The notes under the pieces were generated by a model. That model was not told the origin of the DNA. It saw only the letters and a program-made list of their open reading frames with translations, and searched no databases. The translations under genes and the position numbers were made by a program. Shown one piece after another: positions 9,140 through 19,829 of a stretch of 64,000 nt of DNA. Where the stretch lies: positions 4,030,001 to 4,094,000 of the forward strand of contig NZ_CP080647.1 in the NCBI RefSeq assembly GCF_019599145.1, given 5' to 3'. This DNA is from Streptomyces akebiae. Lineage in GTDB: Bacteria; Actinomycetota; Actinomycetes; Streptomycetales; Streptomycetaceae. Each line of letters starts with the position of its first letter. Position 1 is the first letter of the stretch.

Positions 9140-9964
9140 TCAGGCCTCCGTTCCGGTGCTCTCAGCCGGAGCGGCGGACGCGGGAGCCTCGGCCTTGGGG
9201 GCCTCGGCGCCGGCAGCCTGCTGCGGCTTGCGACCGCGCCGCTCGCCACCGCGGCCACCACGGGCCGGGCGGTCGGCACCGCCGCGCGCCGGGCGGTTAC
9301 CCGCACGGGCAGCGGCGTTCTCGGCGCGGACCTCGGCGATGTTCTTGACGTCGCCCTTGTAGATCCAGACCTTCACACCGATGCGGCCGAAGGTCGTCTT
9401 GGCCTCGAAGAAGCCGTAGTCCACGTTCGCGCGGAGCGTGTGCAGGGGCACACGGCCCTCGCGGTAGAACTCCGAGCGGGACATCTCGGCGCCACCGAGG
9501 CGGCCACCGCACTGGATCTTGATGCCCTTGGCGCCGGCCTTCATGGCGGACTGCATGCTCTTGCGCATGGCCCGACGGAAGGAGACGCGGGAGGAGAGCT
9601 GCTCGGCGACGGCCTGAGCAACCAGCTGAGCGTCCGTCTCGGGGTTCTTGACCTCGAGAATGTTCAGCTGGACCTGCTTGCCCGTGAGCTTCTCGAGGTC
9701 ACCGCGGATGCGGTCGGCCTCGGCGCCACGGCGGCCGATGACGATGCCCGGACGCGCGGTGTGGATGTCCACGCGGACGCGGTCACGGGTGCGCTCGATC
9801 TCGACCTTGGAGATGCCGGCGCGCTCCATGCCGGACGTCATCATCCGACGGATGGCGACGTCTTCCTTGACGTAGTCCTTGTACAGCTTGTCGGCGTACC
9901 AACGCGACTTGAAGTCGGTCGTGACACCGAGCCGGAACCCATGCGGGTTTACCTTCTGGCCCAT
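9140..9964 (-). CDS. rpsC: 30S ribosomal protein S3
   Basis: S3 (274 aa) forms part of the mRNA entry channel and has helicase-assisting activity. The N-terminal KH domain contains [20 protein letters not shown]; the C-terminal domain contains [12 protein letters not shown] and [16 protein letters not shown] tail of about 60 residues rich in Arg, Gly and Ala ([16 protein letters not shown]) extends beyond the E. coli length, typical of Streptomyces. It overlaps rplV by one base (TAATG). Confidence 0.97.
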   Translation of the reverse strand: MGQKVNPHGFRLGVTTDFKSRWYADKLYKDYVKEDVAIRRMMTSGMERAGISKVEIERTRDRVRVDIHTARPGIVIGRRGAEADRIRGDLEKLTGKQVQLNILEVKNPETDAQLVAQAVAEQLSSRVSFRRAMRKSMQSAMKAGAKGIKIQCGGRLGGAEMSRSEFYREGRVPLHTLRANVDYGFFEAKTTFGRIGVKVWIYKGDVKNIAEVRAENAAARAGNRPARGGADRPARGGRGGERRGRKPQQAAGAEAPKAEAPASAAPAESTGTEA

Positions 9965-10311
9965 TACCGGGTTCCTTCCTTGCTGCTGACGACCACGGTG
10001 ATGTGGCTGGTCCGCTTGCGGATCCGGTAGGCACGGCCCTGGGCACGCGGACGGAACCGCTTCAGGGTCGGACCCTCGTCCACGTACGCCTCGCTGATGA
10101 CCAGCGAAGAGGCGTCCGTGTGGTCGTAGTTGTGCGCGGCGTTGGCAATGGCGCTGTCCAGCACCTTGCCGACCGGCACGCTCGCGGCCTGCGGGGCGAA
10201 ACGCAGGACCGCCTGAGCCTCCGTGGCATCCATGCCACGGATGAGGTCCACCACGCGGCGGGCCTTCATGGGCGTAACGCGGATGTACCGCGCCTGGGCC
10301 CTGGCTTCCAT
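9964..10311 (-). CDS. rplV: 50S ribosomal protein L22
   Basis: L22 (115 aa) lines the peptide exit tunnel with its long beta hairpin. It starts at [18 protein letters not shown], the start used by the family; a longer frame to 10341 adds ten residues. The C-terminal loop ([18 protein letters not shown]) shows no macrolide-resistance deletion. It follows rpsS by 41 nt and overlaps rpsC. Confidence 0.97.
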   Translation of the reverse strand: MEARAQARYIRVTPMKARRVVDLIRGMDATEAQAVLRFAPQAASVPVGKVLDSAIANAAHNYDHTDASSLVISEAYVDEGPTLKRFRPRAQGRAYRIRKRTSHITVVVSSKEGTR

Positions 10312-10352
10312 GGTTGTCCTTCCAGTGTCTGTCATGGTCATTCCACCCCGCG

Positions 10353-10634
10353 TTAGCGGCGCTTCGACTTCCGGTCGTCCTTGACGTGACCCCGGAAGGT
10401 GCGCGTCGGCGAGAACTCGCCGAGCTTGTGGCCGACCATCGACTCGGTGACGAACACCGGAATGTGGGTCTTGCCGTTGTGCACCGCGATCGTGTGGCCG
10501 AGCATGGCCGGGATGATCATCGAGCGACGGGACCAGGTCTTGATGACGTTCTTGGTGCCTGCTTCGTTCTGGGCGTCCACCTTCTTGATCAGGTGGTCGT
10601 CGACGAAGGGCCCCTTCTTGAGACTGCGCGGCAT
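10353..10634 (-). CDS. rpsS: 30S ribosomal protein S19
   Basis: S19 (93 aa) sits in the 30S head and contacts the A-site tRNA and S13. Diagnostic are [35 protein letters not shown] and [19 protein letters not shown]. It lies 12 nt after rplB. Confidence 0.97.
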   Translation of the reverse strand: MPRSLKKGPFVDDHLIKKVDAQNEAGTKNVIKTWSRRSMIIPAMLGHTIAVHNGKTHIPVFVTESMVGHKLGEFSPTRTFRGHVKDDRKSKRR

Positions 10635-10646
10635 CTAAACCCGCTC

Positions 10647-11483
10647 CTAGCGCTTCTTGTTCGTCTTGCGGCGGCGGACGATGTACTTGTTCGACGCCTT
10701 CTTGGGCGAACGAGTACGACCTTCCTTCTGACCCCAGGGGCTGACCGGGTGGCGACCACCGGAGGTCTTGCCCTCACCACCACCGTGGGGGTGGTCAACC
10801 GGGTTCATCGCCACACCGCGGACGGTCGGGCGGACGCCCAGCCAGCGCTTGCGGCCGGCCTTGCCCCAGTTGATGTTGCTCTGCTCGGCGTTGCCGACCT
10901 CGCCGACGGTGGCGCGGCAGCGCACGTCGACCAGGCGGATCTCACCGGACGGCATGCGGAGGTGGGCGTAGGCGCCCTCCTTCGCGAGCAGCTGCACGGA
11001 GGCACCGGCGGAGCGGGCGAACTTGGCGCCGCCACCGGGACGGAGCTCGATCGCGTGGATCGTGGTACCGACCGGGATGTTGCGGAGCGCCAGGTTGTTG
11101 CCCGGCTTGATGTCGGCCCCGGGACCGTTCTCCACACGGTCACCCTGCTGCAGGTTGCGCGGGGCGAGGATGTAGCGCTTCTCGCCGTCGGCGTAGTGCA
11201 GCAGCGCGATGCGCGCGGTGCGGTTGGGGTCGTACTCGATGTGCGCGACCTTCGCCGGCACGCCGTCCTTGTCGTGACGACGGAAGTCGATGACACGGTA
11301 GGCGCGCTTGTGTCCGCCACCCTGGTGGCGAACGGTCACACGACCGGCGTTGTTACGGCCGCCCTTGCTGTGCAGGGGGCGGACCAGCGACTTCTCCGGC
11401 GTGGACCGCGTGATCTCGACGAAGTCGGCGACGCTGGAACCACGACGGCCCGGCGTAGTCGGCTTGTACTTGCGGATTCCCAT
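10647..11483 (-). CDS. rplB: 50S ribosomal protein L2
   Basis: L2 (278 aa) is a primary 23S rRNA-binding protein needed for subunit association and peptidyl-transferase activity. It has the N-terminal OB fold, the SH3-like domain and the universally conserved [13 protein letters not shown] loop containing the functionally important His. Lengths and start ([15 protein letters not shown]) match other Streptomyces. It follows rplW by 38 nt. Confidence 0.98.
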   Translation of the reverse strand: MGIRKYKPTTPGRRGSSVADFVEITRSTPEKSLVRPLHSKGGRNNAGRVTVRHQGGGHKRAYRVIDFRRHDKDGVPAKVAHIEYDPNRTARIALLHYADGEKRYILAPRNLQQGDRVENGPGADIKPGNNLALRNIPVGTTIHAIELRPGGGAKFARSAGASVQLLAKEGAYAHLRMPSGEIRLVDVRCRATVGEVGNAEQSNINWGKAGRKRWLGVRPTVRGVAMNPVDHPHGGGEGKTSGGRHPVSPWGQKEGRTRSPKKASNKYIVRRRKTNKKR

Positions 11484-11521
11484 TTCTCAGTCCTCGTCCG
11501 ATATCGGACGATCCGACCCGC

Positions 11522-11941
11522 TTACGCGGTCGGACCGCCGAAGATGTCGATACGGTCGCCCTCGGCAAGGGTCACGATCGCGCGCTTGCTGTCGGCACGC
11601 TTGCCGAAGCCCGTGCGGGTCCGCTTGCGCTTGCCCTGGCGGTTGATCGTGTTGACCCCGGTGACCTTGACCGAGAAGACCGCCTGGACGGCCTGCTTGA
11701 TCTGGGTCTTGTTGGCGCCGGGGGCCACGATGAAGGTGTACTTGCCCTCGTCGAGGAGCGCGTAGCTCTTCTCCGACACGACCGGCTTCAGCAGCACGTC
11801 ACGGGGGTCCGTGAACGCCTTGCTGGGGGCGGTGACGACGGTGTTCTTGCCCTCGGCGGCGTGGCGACGCGCCTTGGCGACGCGCGCGGCCTTGGCGGCC
11901 TTGGCAGCCTTGGAGGCAATGCTCGGGTGACGCGTAGCCAT
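11522..11941 (-). CDS. rplW: 50S ribosomal protein L23
   Basis: L23 (139 aa) surrounds the tunnel exit and docks trigger factor and SRP. The core is [20 protein letters not shown] and [16 protein letters not shown]. It carries an Ala/Lys-rich N-terminal extension of about 45 residues ([18 protein letters not shown]) characteristic of Streptomyces. The ATG at 11941 overlaps the rplD stop by one base; an upstream open frame inside rplD is a shadow. Confidence 0.96.
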   Translation of the reverse strand: MATRHPSIASKAAKAAKAARVAKARRHAAEGKNTVVTAPSKAFTDPRDVLLKPVVSEKSYALLDEGKYTFIVAPGANKTQIKQAVQAVFSVKVTGVNTINRQGKRKRTRTGFGKRADSKRAIVTLAEGDRIDIFGGPTA

Positions 11942-12597
11942 CAGGCCTCGCTCCCTTCGGTGTCGTTGGCCTGCGGGCCGGCGACGAAGGACTCGAGAGC
12001 GGCCTGGGTGAAGACCACGTCGTCCGAGACGATCACGTCGTACGTGTTCAGCTGGCCCGGCTCCAGGATGTGGACCTGGGGCAGGTTGCGGGCGGAGAGC
12101 CACGCGGCCTCGTCGGCGCGCTCGACGACCAGGAGCAGGTTCTTGCGCTCCGAGATCTTGCCGAACAGCGACTTGGCGGCCTTCGTGGAGGGGTTCTCGC
12201 CCTCGATCACGCCGGAGACGACGTGGATGCGGTTGTGGCGGGCCCGGTCGGTGAGGGCGTGGCGCAGGGCCGCGGCCTTCATCTTCTTCGGGGTCCGCTG
12301 CGAGTAGTCACGCGGCACGGGACCGTGCACGACGCCACCACCGGCGAACTGCGGCGCGCGGGTCGAGCCCTGACGGGCGCGGCCGGTGCCCTTCTGCCGG
12401 TAAGGCTTCTTACCGCCACCACGGACTTCGCCGCGGGTCTTGGTCTTGTGCGTGCCCTGGCGGGCAGCCGCGTTCTGCGCGACGACGACCTGGTGGATCA
12501 GCGGGATGCTGACCTTCTCCACGCCGAAGATCTCCGCGGGGAGTTCGACGCTTCCGGTCTTCTCGCCGGCAGGCGAAAGGATGTCAACAGTGCTCAT
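11941..12597 (-). CDS. rplD: 50S ribosomal protein L4
   Basis: L4 (218 aa) extends a loop into the exit tunnel; in E. coli it also autoregulates the S10 operon, but such control is not established in actinobacteria. The loop [20 protein letters not shown] is intact, with no macrolide-resistance change evident. It starts at [15 protein letters not shown]; a longer frame into rplC is not supported. It overlaps rplW by one base and lies 7 nt after rplC. Confidence 0.97.
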   Translation of the reverse strand: MSTVDILSPAGEKTGSVELPAEIFGVEKVSIPLIHQVVVAQNAAARQGTHKTKTRGEVRGGGKKPYRQKGTGRARQGSTRAPQFAGGGVVHGPVPRDYSQRTPKKMKAAALRHALTDRARHNRIHVVSGVIEGENPSTKAAKSLFGKISERKNLLLVVERADEAAWLSARNLPQVHILEPGQLNTYDVIVSDDVVFTQAALESFVAGPQANDTEGSEA

Positions 12598-12604
12598 CGG
12601 TACC

Positions 12605-13249
12605 TCAGGCCCCCTTGGCCGCGGTGCGGACCAGGACGAGGCCGCCGTTCGGACCGGGAACCGCGCCCTTGATGAGCAGCAGACCCTTCTCCGCGTCAAC
12701 GGCGTGGACGGTCAGGTTCTGGGTGGTGACCCGCTCGTTGCCCATGCGACCCGCCATGCGGAGGCCCTTGAACACACGGCCCGGGGTGGCGCAGCCACCG
12801 ATGGAGCCGGGAGAGCGGTGCTTGCGCTGGGTGCCGTGTCCGGCGCCGAGGCCCTTGAAGTTGTGACGCTTCATGACACCGGCGAAGCCCTTGCCCTTGC
12901 TCTTGCCGGTCACGTCCACCTTGACGCCGGCCTCGAAGACCTCGGCGGAGATCTCCTGGCCCAGCGTGTACTCGGAGGCGTCCGCGGTGCGGATCTCGAC
13001 GAGGTGGCGGCGGGGGGTGACGTCGGCCTTGGCGAAGTGGCCCTTGAGGGGCTTGTTCACCTTGCGCGGGTCGATCTCGCCGAAGGCGATCTGGACCGAC
13101 TCGTAGCCGTCGACATCGTTCGTACGGACCTGGGTCACGACGTTGGGGCCGGCCTTGACGACGGTGACCGGAACAACACGGTTGTTCTCGTCCCACACCT
13201 GCGTCATGCCGAGCTTCTCGCCCAGGATGCCCTTGATCTGCTTAGCCAT
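12605..13249 (-). CDS. rplC: 50S ribosomal protein L3
   Basis: L3 (214 aa) is an early assembly protein whose loop reaches the peptidyl-transferase centre. Recognised by [37 protein letters not shown] and the loop [19 protein letters not shown]. It lies 17 nt after rpsJ. Confidence 0.97.
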   Translation of the reverse strand: MAKQIKGILGEKLGMTQVWDENNRVVPVTVVKAGPNVVTQVRTNDVDGYESVQIAFGEIDPRKVNKPLKGHFAKADVTPRRHLVEIRTADASEYTLGQEISAEVFEAGVKVDVTGKSKGKGFAGVMKRHNFKGLGAGHGTQRKHRSPGSIGGCATPGRVFKGLRMAGRMGNERVTTQNLTVHAVDAEKGLLLIKGAVPGPNGGLVLVRTAAKGA

Positions 13250-13266
13250 TCTCAGATCACCGACCC

Positions 13267-13575
13267 TCAGAGCTTGATCTCGATGTCGACACCGGCCGGG
13301 AGGTCGAGTCGCATCAGAGAGTCAACGGTCTTGGGCGTCGGGTCGAGGATGTCGATCAGGCGCTTGTGCGTGCGCATCTCGAAGTGCTCGCGCGAGTCCT
13401 TGTACTTGTGCGGCGACTTGATGACGCAGTACACGTTCTTCTCAGTGGGCAGCGGCACCGGGCCCGCGACCGACGCACCAGTGCGGGTCACCGTCTCGAC
13501 GATCTTCTTCGCCGAGGAGTCGATGACCTCGTGGTCGTAGGCCTTGAGCCGGATGCGGATCTTCTGTCCCGCCAT
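13267..13575 (-). CDS. rpsJ: 30S ribosomal protein S10
   Basis: S10 (102 aa) is a 30S head protein and, in other bacteria, also the NusE antitermination factor. Signature segments are [31 protein letters not shown] and [19 protein letters not shown]. It is the first gene of the S10 operon; the about 700-nt upstream region contains a consensus-like promoter and the leader element shared with rpsL. Confidence 0.98.
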   Translation of the reverse strand: MAGQKIRIRLKAYDHEVIDSSAKKIVETVTRTGASVAGPVPLPTEKNVYCVIKSPHKYKDSREHFEMRTHKRLIDILDPTPKTVDSLMRLDLPAGVDIEIKL

Positions 13576-13640
13576 GGCTACTCAGTAGTCCTTTGTCTCG
13601 TTTAACGCTCTGGAACCCGGTGTTCCGTCACCCGCTCCTC

Positions 13641-13664
13641 CGACCCACGCGGTCGGGCGTGTCG
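13641..13664 (-). promoter_or_regulatory. Leader element shared by rpsJ and rpsL
   Basis: The 24-nt minus-strand sequence 66-89 nt before the rpsJ start is identical, except for one base, to the element at 45052-45075 before rpsL. As RNA, CCGACC and GGTCGG pair into a 6-bp stem closed by a five-base loop GCGTG. The same element at the same relative place in two ribosomal operons points to common post-transcriptional or transcriptional control. Confidence 0.6.
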
Positions 13665-13959
13665 CGCTCCCGCTGACACAGATGCCCCTTGTTCGAGCAT
13701 CCCAGTCTTGGGAAACGCGGCCCTTCCGGTACCGCGGGCCGGGGGCGGAGGCCCACCGGGTGCCTGGCCGGCGCCGCACTGACACTTCCCGAAAGATTCC
13801 CGTACGTCCGCTCCAGCGCTGCCATGAGGCAGTTGGGGCGACGAGTACTGTGGGACTCGCTTCCGGTCCTCCCGGCGGGAGGCGCGCAGCATCAACACTC
13901 GACCGAGCAACCCCGCTAGTCTGCCATACGGCGCAGCGCCTCCGCCAATCGAGCCGGAG

Positions 13960-13987
13960 AGATTACCCCGAGAGTGACACAGGTCAA
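13960..13987 (-). promoter_or_regulatory. Probable S10 operon promoter
   Basis: Read on the minus strand, TTGACC (13982-13987) is followed after 16 nt by TAATCT (13960-13965), a good match to the HrdB/sigma-70 consensus. The predicted start site is near 13953, leaving a leader of about 375 nt. The -35 TTGACC is identical to that of the rpsL promoter. Confidence 0.65.
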
Positions 13988-14277
13988 ACCCGGGTGCCGC
14001 GGCCACCGTCCGGAGAGCGGCCGGGGGCCTCGCTCGGACCGGCGTCGTCCCCGGTGTCGGGGAACACGAGCCCGGCCCCGCCCCTGATCGCTCCCAGACA
14101 CCCCAGCCCCAGTGCCGGCCGCAGCGTCACCGTGAGCACCACCATGATCGAGGTGAGCCCGGCACCCGCTCTGGGCTGCATACCCGGACCCCAAGCCGCG
14201 CGTAATCCGCTCGCCCGCCCGCGAGCCGCGCTCCTACGCTGATCAGGTAAGTCGGCTGTCACGGGGGAACGCCCATC

Positions 14278-15951
14278 ATGCGCACGCACTATCCGCGGAC
14301 CAGGCATCTGCCCTGGTCCCCCGGCGCGACCGCCGACGATCTGCGGGTCACCGACCTGTCGGGCCTGCGCGGCCGGGAGGTCGTCGTGACCGAGAAACTC
14401 GACGGCGAGAACACCACGCTGTACGCGGACGGCCTGCACGCCCGCTCACTCGACTCCGCGCACCACCCCTCCCGCACCTGGGTCAAGGCGCTCCAGGCAC
14501 GGATCGGCCACGCCGTCCCGGCGGGCTGGCGGGTGTGCGGCGAGAACATGTTCGCGCGCCACTCCCTCGCGTACGACGACCTGGACAGCTGGTTCTACGG
14601 CTTCTCGGTGTGGGACGCGGACGGGCGCTGCCTGGGCTGGGACCGCACGGTGGAGCTGCTGCGCGGGCTCGGCGTCCCCGTGCCGCGCGTGCTGTGGCGG
14701 GGCGTGTTCGACGAGAAGGCGCTGCGCGCCCTGCGACTGGACCTCGGGCGGCAGGAGGGGTACGTCGTCCGGGTCATGGACGGTTTCGCCGCGGACGAGT
14801 TCGGCGCGCGGGTCGCCAAGTGGGTGCGGGCCGGGCACGTGCGAACGGACACCCACTGGATGCACGCGGCCGTGGTGGAGAACGGGCTGGGGGCGCGGGC
14901 GCCCCTGTGGGCCGTGCGCTCCGGCGCGCCGGCGGACGCCGAGGCGCTGGCGGAGGCCGTCGGCCTGCCCGGCGAGGGGGACCGGGAAGCCGTGGCCCGC
15001 TTCGCCCCGGAGGGGCGGACCGGGGACGAGCGGCTCGTCGGCGTCCTGGCCGCGCTGTTGCACGAGCACGCCCCGGGCGGCCGTCGGGCCCGGGTCGCCG
15101 CCCGACTGGCCGGGGCGGTGGGGATGCCGCTCGCGCGGCGGGTGGCCGACCTCGTGGGGCTGCACACCGCGCTGCACCGGCCGTATCCCGACGAGGACCG
15201 CCGGACCGGTCTGGCCCGGCTGTCCCTGGCCGCCGATCTCGGTCTGCTGCACGCGGTCGCCCGCGCCACGGCGGCGACGGACGAGGCGCGCGAGCAGGTG
15301 GAGTGGTCCGCGCTGCACGCCGAGGAGGTGCGGGGCCTCGACGAGGGGGCCTTGGCGGAGGCGTTCGCCGAGCTGCCGGCCGACGCGGCGGTCCGGTGCC
15401 GGGCCGAGGCGCGGGAGGCGTACGCACGGGGGCGCGTGATAGACGCGGCGGGGGCCGTCGCGGCCACCTGGCGGTGGCGGTCGGGGGCCTTCCCGAGGCT
15501 GATCCAGCTGGTCGGCCCGGCGGGCAGCGGCAAGAGCACGTTCGCGCGGGGGCTCGCGGGCGTGGACACGTATGTATCACTGGACGACCTGCGCGCCGCG
15601 CGCGGCGCACGCGCCGACCAGCGGGCCAACGCCGATGTACTGCGCGCCGGGCTCGACCGGCTGGACGCGGCGCTCGCCGCCGGCGGGACGACGGTGTGGG
15701 ACGCCACCTCCCTCACACACCAGCAGCGCTCACTGGTGCACGCGGTCGCCCACCGCCGCAACGCCCTGATCACCCACGCCGTGGTCCTGGTCGACGAGGA
15801 CGAGCTGGTCCGCCGCAACGGCCGCCGCGAGCACCCCGTGCCGCCGGACGTGCTCACGGCACAGCTGCGCCGCTTCACCCCGCCGTATCCGGGCGACGCC
15901 CACCGCACCTGGTACATCGGTGCGAGCGGGACCATAGAGGACGAGATCTGA
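14278..15951 (+). CDS. RNA ligase-polynucleotide kinase fusion
   Basis: This 557-aa protein probably seals broken RNA. The N-terminal half is an Rnl2-type nucleotidyltransferase: motif I is EKLDGEN with the AMP-accepting lysine K40, motif IV is EGYVVRV with E160, and AKWVR supplies motif V. A helical middle (about 220-400) follows. The C-terminus is a P-loop kinase with Walker A GPAGSGKS at 413-420, then SLDDLR and [11 protein letters not shown], resembling 5'-OH polynucleotide kinases. No phosphatase domain is visible here. The next gene, 19 nt downstream on the same strand, encodes DUF504, EEP, 2H and nucleotidyltransferase domains, so the two together could heal both ends and ligate. The substrate (tRNA, rRNA or mRNA) is unknown; the architecture is inferred from motifs. 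Confidence 0.85.
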   Translation: MRTHYPRTRHLPWSPGATADDLRVTDLSGLRGREVVVTEKLDGENTTLYADGLHARSLDSAHHPSRTWVKALQARIGHAVPAGWRVCGENMFARHSLAYDDLDSWFYGFSVWDADGRCLGWDRTVELLRGLGVPVPRVLWRGVFDEKALRALRLDLGRQEGYVVRVMDGFAADEFGARVAKWVRAGHVRTDTHWMHAAVVENGLGARAPLWAVRSGAPADAEALAEAVGLPGEGDREAVARFAPEGRTGDERLVGVLAALLHEHAPGGRRARVAARLAGAVGMPLARRVADLVGLHTALHRPYPDEDRRTGLARLSLAADLGLLHAVARATAATDEAREQVEWSALHAEEVRGLDEGALAEAFAELPADAAVRCRAEAREAYARGRVIDAAGAVAATWRWRSGAFPRLIQLVGPAGSGKSTFARGLAGVDTYVSLDDLRAARGARADQRANADVLRAGLDRLDAALAAGGTTVWDATSLTHQQRSLVHAVAHRRNALITHAVVLVDEDELVRRNGRREHPVPPDVLTAQLRRFTPPYPGDAHRTWYIGASGTIEDEI

Positions 15952-15970
15952 GGGAGAGGTCCGAGGAACC

Positions 15971-18838
15971 GTGCGGACGAGCGAGGAGATCTACCACCGG
16001 GTGCGCTGGGACGCGCGCTTCGACCCGGCCCGCTTCGTGCTCGGCGTGCTCCAGCGGAACGCCGCCCCCAAGCGGGTCCCGCTGCCCGCGTTCGTGCCCG
16101 GCGGCGAGATCCCGTGGCACCGGGTGCTGTTCTTCGAGGCGGACGGCGAGCTGGTCTGGGACCGGGCCACGGGGACGGACCGGATCGACGCGACGGACGC
16201 GGGGCGCGTACGGGAGGCTCGTCTGCTCCGAGCGCCGTTCTTCACGGCGCGCACGCCGTACGCGTGGGACGGAGAGGACTGGGCCCCCGCGCGCTCACCG
16301 GGCAGCGCCGCCGCGGGAGCCGTACGCGTACTGACCTGGAACACCCTCTGGGACCGCTACGACGCCGACCTCATCGACAGCGCCCGCCGCAGGCCGCTGC
16401 TGCTGCGGGCGCTGCGTGCGGCCGACGTGGACGTGATCGCGTTGCAGGAGGTCGAGGCGGAGCTGCTGGCCATGCTGTTGCGCGAACCCTGGGTACGGGA
16501 CGGCTGGACCCTGGGGACGGATCCGCGCGGGCGGGACGTGGACGAGTGCGGCCTGCTCCTCCTGAGCCGGTTGCCGGTCCGCGAGGCCGCGTTCCACGCG
16601 CTGGGCCCGCACAAAGCGGTGACCGCCGTGGTCGTGGAAGCGGGCGCACGCCCCCTCGTCGTGGCGGCGACGCATCTGAGCAGTGACCACTCCACCGACG
16701 GGGCGGGCCGCCGCGCCACCGAACTGGCCCGTGTCGCCGAGGGGTTGGCGGGGCTGGACGCCGACCTGCTGTTGCTGGGCGACTTCAACGACGGCGGTGC
16801 CACCCCGCAGACGAGCCTGGGCATGCGGGACGCGTGGAGCGAGACGCACGGCGCCGCCGACGCGACCCCGACCTTCGACCCGGGGGCGAACCCCCTGGCC
16901 GCGATCTCGTCCCTGTCGGGGCGGGCGTCCCGCCTGGACCGGGTCCTGCTGCGCGGGGAGGGGCTGCGGGTGGCACGGGCCGAGCTCTACGGGGACGCGC
17001 CGACGCCGGAGGGGCTGTACATCTCGGACCACTACGGGGTGCGGGCGGAGGTGGCCCCGGCCGGCCCGGACACGGACACCCCCGCGAGCCTCGACGTCCG
17101 TCCGACGGCGCGTACGGCACTGGCCTGGCTGCCTCCCGAGGAGCTGTGGCCGCCGCTGCAGGACATCCGCCGGGAGCACGACCCGCAGATCCACCGCTGG
17201 CCCCCGCATGTGAACGTCCTCTTCGGCTTCGTACCGGAACACGCTTTCGAGGACGCGGCCTCGGCTCTCGCGGGGGCCACGACGGCTCCGTTCGACGTCC
17301 GGCTGGAGGGCGTGCACTGGTTCGGCCACCGGGACGACGCGACGGTGTGGCTCGACCCGGCGGCGGACGGGGAGGGGCCCTGGGCCGAGCTGCACAGCAC
17401 CCTCGTACGACGCTTCCCGCGCTGTCGTGGCCGGCACGAGGGCTTCACCCCGCATCTGAGCCTGGGCCGCACCACCGACCCGAACGCGCTGGCCGCCGCC
17501 TGCGCGGCCCGCCTCACGCCCCTGTCGGCCAGGGTCGGCGAGCTGGCGCTGCTGTCGCGGCGTGGGGACGAGCCGATGCGGGTGCGGGGGACGGTGGCCC
17601 TGGGTACGGGGGAGGTGCGGTGGCGGGAGGAGCCGACGCCGTACGGGGCGGACGGGGACGGCGAGGACAGCGGCGCCGACCTCGCCGTGGCGAACCGGGT
17701 CACGCGCCTCGTGGCGGACGCGTTCCCTGACGGTGTCGTGCACGTCGTCGGCTCCCGGCGGATGGGCTGCGCGCTGCCCGGCGCGGATCTGGACCTGGTG
17801 GCGGCGCTGCCCGGGTCGGTCGAAGTCGCCTCCGTACAGGAGAAGTTGACCGAGGCCCTGCCCGAGGCGGTCGGCATGCGCGAAGTGGTCGGCGCCCGTG
17901 TGCCCGGCCTCCGGATGCGGCTGTACGGACTGGACGTGGACCTGGTCGTCGTGGCGACCGGCGCGATGGATCCCGTCGAGGCGGTGGCGCGGCGGGCCGA
18001 GTTGGGCGAGGCGGCGGCGATCGCGCTCAGCGCGGTGAGCGACGCGGAGGCGGTGCTCGTGTCGGTGGGCGACGCGGAGGCGGTGCTCGTGTCGGTGGGC
18101 GACGCGGAGGCCGTGCTCGCGTCGGTGGGCGACCGTGGTGCGGCCTTCACGCGACTGGCCAGGCAGGTCAAGGCATGGGCGAGGGCGAGGGGCCTGGACT
18201 CGGCACCGTTCGGCGGGCTGCCGGGCCTGGCGTGGTCCGTGCTGGCGGCCCGCACGGCGGCGCGATCGGCCGATCTGCCACCGGCCGACCTCCTCCGGAA
18301 CTTCTTCGCGACGTGGGCGGCGTGGGACTGGCGAGAGCCGGTGGGTGAGCTGGACGGAGTTCCCGCCGGGCCCCTCACGGTCGCGACCCCGTCCGCCCCG
18401 GTCCGTTCCTGCACGGAGCAGGTCACGGAGGGCATGCGCGACCTCGTGGCACAAGAGCTGTTCCGCGCCTGGGAGTTGCTGGAGGAGGGCGGCTCGTTCC
18501 CCGACCTCCTCGCCCCTCCCCCGCTCCACCGCCGCCACGCCGCCTGGGCGATCGTGACGGTGGGTTCGGGCGGGGACGGGAGCCGGGACGAGGGCGCGGA
18601 CGAGGGCCGGGTCCGGGGCAGGATGCGGGCCCTGATCACGGACCTCGCCGAACTGGCCCCCGACTGCCACGCCTGGCCCCGCCCTTTCACCACGGCCCCC
18701 GCCCGCTACGCCGTCGGCCTGGGGCAGACCCCGCCGACCGCCGCCGCGCTGACCGCCGTGGCGGAACGCCGACTACGCGGTCTGGCGGGGGTCACGCTCA
18801 CCCGGGCCGAGGGCGGCGAGGTGCCGACCCTGTACTGA
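15971..18838 (+). CDS. Multidomain RNA-repair protein (DUF504-EEP-2H-NTase)
   Basis: This 955-aa protein fuses four RNA-processing modules. (1) Residues about 1-95 form a DUF504/MJ1316 domain, thought to recognise cyclic RNA ends ([17 protein letters not shown]). (2) About 115-365 form an endonuclease/exonuclease/phosphatase domain (LTWNTLW, LQEVE, GDFND at 270-274, SDHYGV at 352). (3) About 385-545 form a 2H phosphoesterase with H413 (HVNVLFGF) and H495 (HLSLGR), expected to open 2',3'-cyclic phosphates. (4) About 570-900 form a poly(A)/CCA-type nucleotidyltransferase with GSRRMG and metal residues D606 and D608 (GADLDL). Three exact-register 10-residue repeats ([10 protein letters not shown]) sit inside module 4. 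It is cotranscribed with the RNA ligase-kinase upstream. Domain calls are by motif; the in vivo substrate is unknown. Confidence 0.85.
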   Translation: MRTSEEIYHRVRWDARFDPARFVLGVLQRNAAPKRVPLPAFVPGGEIPWHRVLFFEADGELVWDRATGTDRIDATDAGRVREARLLRAPFFTARTPYAWDGEDWAPARSPGSAAAGAVRVLTWNTLWDRYDADLIDSARRRPLLLRALRAADVDVIALQEVEAELLAMLLREPWVRDGWTLGTDPRGRDVDECGLLLLSRLPVREAAFHALGPHKAVTAVVVEAGARPLVVAATHLSSDHSTDGAGRRATELARVAEGLAGLDADLLLLGDFNDGGATPQTSLGMRDAWSETHGAADATPTFDPGANPLAAISSLSGRASRLDRVLLRGEGLRVARAELYGDAPTPEGLYISDHYGVRAEVAPAGPDTDTPASLDVRPTARTALAWLPPEELWPPLQDIRREHDPQIHRWPPHVNVLFGFVPEHAFEDAASALAGATTAPFDVRLEGVHWFGHRDDATVWLDPAADGEGPWAELHSTLVRRFPRCRGRHEGFTPHLSLGRTTDPNALAAACAARLTPLSARVGELALLSRRGDEPMRVRGTVALGTGEVRWREEPTPYGADGDGEDSGADLAVANRVTRLVADAFPDGVVHVVGSRRMGCALPGADLDLVAALPGSVEVASVQEKLTEALPEAVGMREVVGARVPGLRMRLYGLDVDLVVVATGAMDPVEAVARRAELGEAAAIALSAVSDAEAVLVSVGDAEAVLVSVGDAEAVLASVGDRGAAFTRLARQVKAWARARGLDSAPFGGLPGLAWSVLAARTAARSADLPPADLLRNFFATWAAWDWREPVGELDGVPAGPLTVATPSAPVRSCTEQVTEGMRDLVAQELFRAWELLEEGGSFPDLLAPPPLHRRHAAWAIVTVGSGGDGSRDEGADEGRVRGRMRALITDLAELAPDCHAWPRPFTTAPARYAVGLGQTPPTAAALTAVAERRLRGLAGVTLTRAEGGEVPTLY
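18041..18130 (+). repeat. Three tandem 30-bp repeats inside the RNA-repair gene
   Basis: Units 18041-18070, 18071-18100 and 18101-18130 start with GACGCGGAGG and differ at only two positions, both in the third copy. They keep the frame and encode three copies of the decapeptide [10 protein letters not shown]. The near-identity suggests recent slippage expansion, so copy number may vary between strains. Confidence 0.9.
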
Positions 18839-18853
18839 GGGGGATCCGGGCGG

Positions 18854-19684
18854 TCAGCGCACGTCGACGTAGTCCGACGCGCCGGTGGCGACGCCGGTCG
18901 TGCTGTTCCCGTAGTACACCCAGCGGTACGAGCCGTCGGCGGAGGCCGTGACCGAGGTCTTCAGCGCCCCCGTGCTGCTGGTGGTGGCCTTCTTGACCGT
19001 CTTGAAGGTGTCGGTGCCCTTGGCCTTGAACTGGAGGCTCACGGTACGGCCGCCGTAGCCGTCGTACTTCTTCGTGCTCCAGTTCGCCCGGGTCAGCTTG
19101 CCCGTGACGGTGATCTTCTTGCCCTTGGTGACCGGCTCGGGGGTGGCGTTGACGGTCGCCTTGGCAGCGCGCTTGAGCTGGACGGTCTTGGACCGCTTCT
19201 CGATCTCCCCGGCCTTGAGAGCCCCGCTGGCCTTGAACAGACGGAGCGAGACGGCGACCTTCCACGTGGTGGCGTCGCTGTTGGAGTCGACGTGCTCCTG
19301 GCTCGGGTGCGGGTCGATGTAGAGGTTGCCCTCGCAGTGAGCGTGCCTGGAGTCGCTTGCGTAGCAGGTGTAGCCGCCCGGTCCGATGTAGTTCTCCCCG
19401 GTGTCGGCGGCCTTCTTCAAATCGCCCCGGTAGAGGAACGGGTACGCGTGCCAGCTGCCCGCCGTGCCCTCGACGCTGTACCCGGCCGGCAGCGCCAGGT
19501 TGAACGTCATGGGCGGCTCCACCTCCTTCGACGTGCCGACCACGATCGGCTTGCCGTGATTGATGACGATGTCCGACACGGTGATACCGGTGTCCGCCGC
19601 CTGAGCCGCCGGCGCGTTCAGCACCGAGAGCCCGAGCGCCCCCACGAGCGTGGCCACCGCGACGGTTCGTCTGCCTGTCTTCAT
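18854..19684 (-). CDS. Secreted protein of unknown function
   Basis: This 276-aa protein has a clear Sec signal peptide: basic start MKTGRRT, hydrophobic core LVGALGLSVL, and cleavage after NAPAAQA near residue 29. The mature part is beta-rich. Residues about 160-276 (TVQLKRAAKATVNATPEPVT..., GKKITVTGKLTRANW, GSYRWVYYGNSTT) look like the Ig-like modules frequent in Streptomyces secreted proteins. Two Cys residues (GYTCYASD and HCEGNLY) could form a disulphide. No catalytic motif is recognised. It converges on the RNA-repair gene and is divergent from the GHKL gene. Confidence 0.7.
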   Translation of the reverse strand: MKTGRRTVAVATLVGALGLSVLNAPAAQAADTGITVSDIVINHGKPIVVGTSKEVEPPMTFNLALPAGYSVEGTAGSWHAYPFLYRGDLKKAADTGENYIGPGGYTCYASDSRHAHCEGNLYIDPHPSQEHVDSNSDATTWKVAVSLRLFKASGALKAGEIEKRSKTVQLKRAAKATVNATPEPVTKGKKITVTGKLTRANWSTKKYDGYGGRTVSLQFKAKGTDTFKTVKKATTSSTGALKTSVTASADGSYRWVYYGNSTTGVATGASDYVDVR

Positions 19685-19829
19685 TCACACCTCTTCGAAT
19701 GGATGTCCGTACGAGAGGCGGCAGAGTACCAAGAGTGATCGCGCGGCGATTCCACACGTCAAACCCACCGGAGAGGGCAGACTTTGCCTTCGATCAGGCA
19801 GGTATGACAGAACCGGAGAAACCGACGTC

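Larger units (their letters stand above)
13576..14277. other. 702-nt divergent intergenic region, rpsJ leader
   Basis: No gene is evident here. On the minus strand it holds the rpsJ leader element (13641-13664) and the promoter (13960-13987), implying an untranslated leader of about 375 nt. On the plus strand it must hold the start site for the RNA-ligase gene; a TACGCT -10-like hexamer lies at 14235-14240 without a matching -35. The short frames in this region show no ribosome-binding sites or recognisable similarity. Confidence 0.6.

Noticed and set aside
18041..18130. CRISPR-like array
   Set aside because: The repeats are directly adjacent without spacers and stay in frame inside a gene; they are a coding tandem repeat.
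16295..18670. A 791-codon minus-strand frame opposite the RNA-repair gene
   Set aside because: No motifs, extreme Arg/Gln/His content, while the plus strand carries four recognisable domains.
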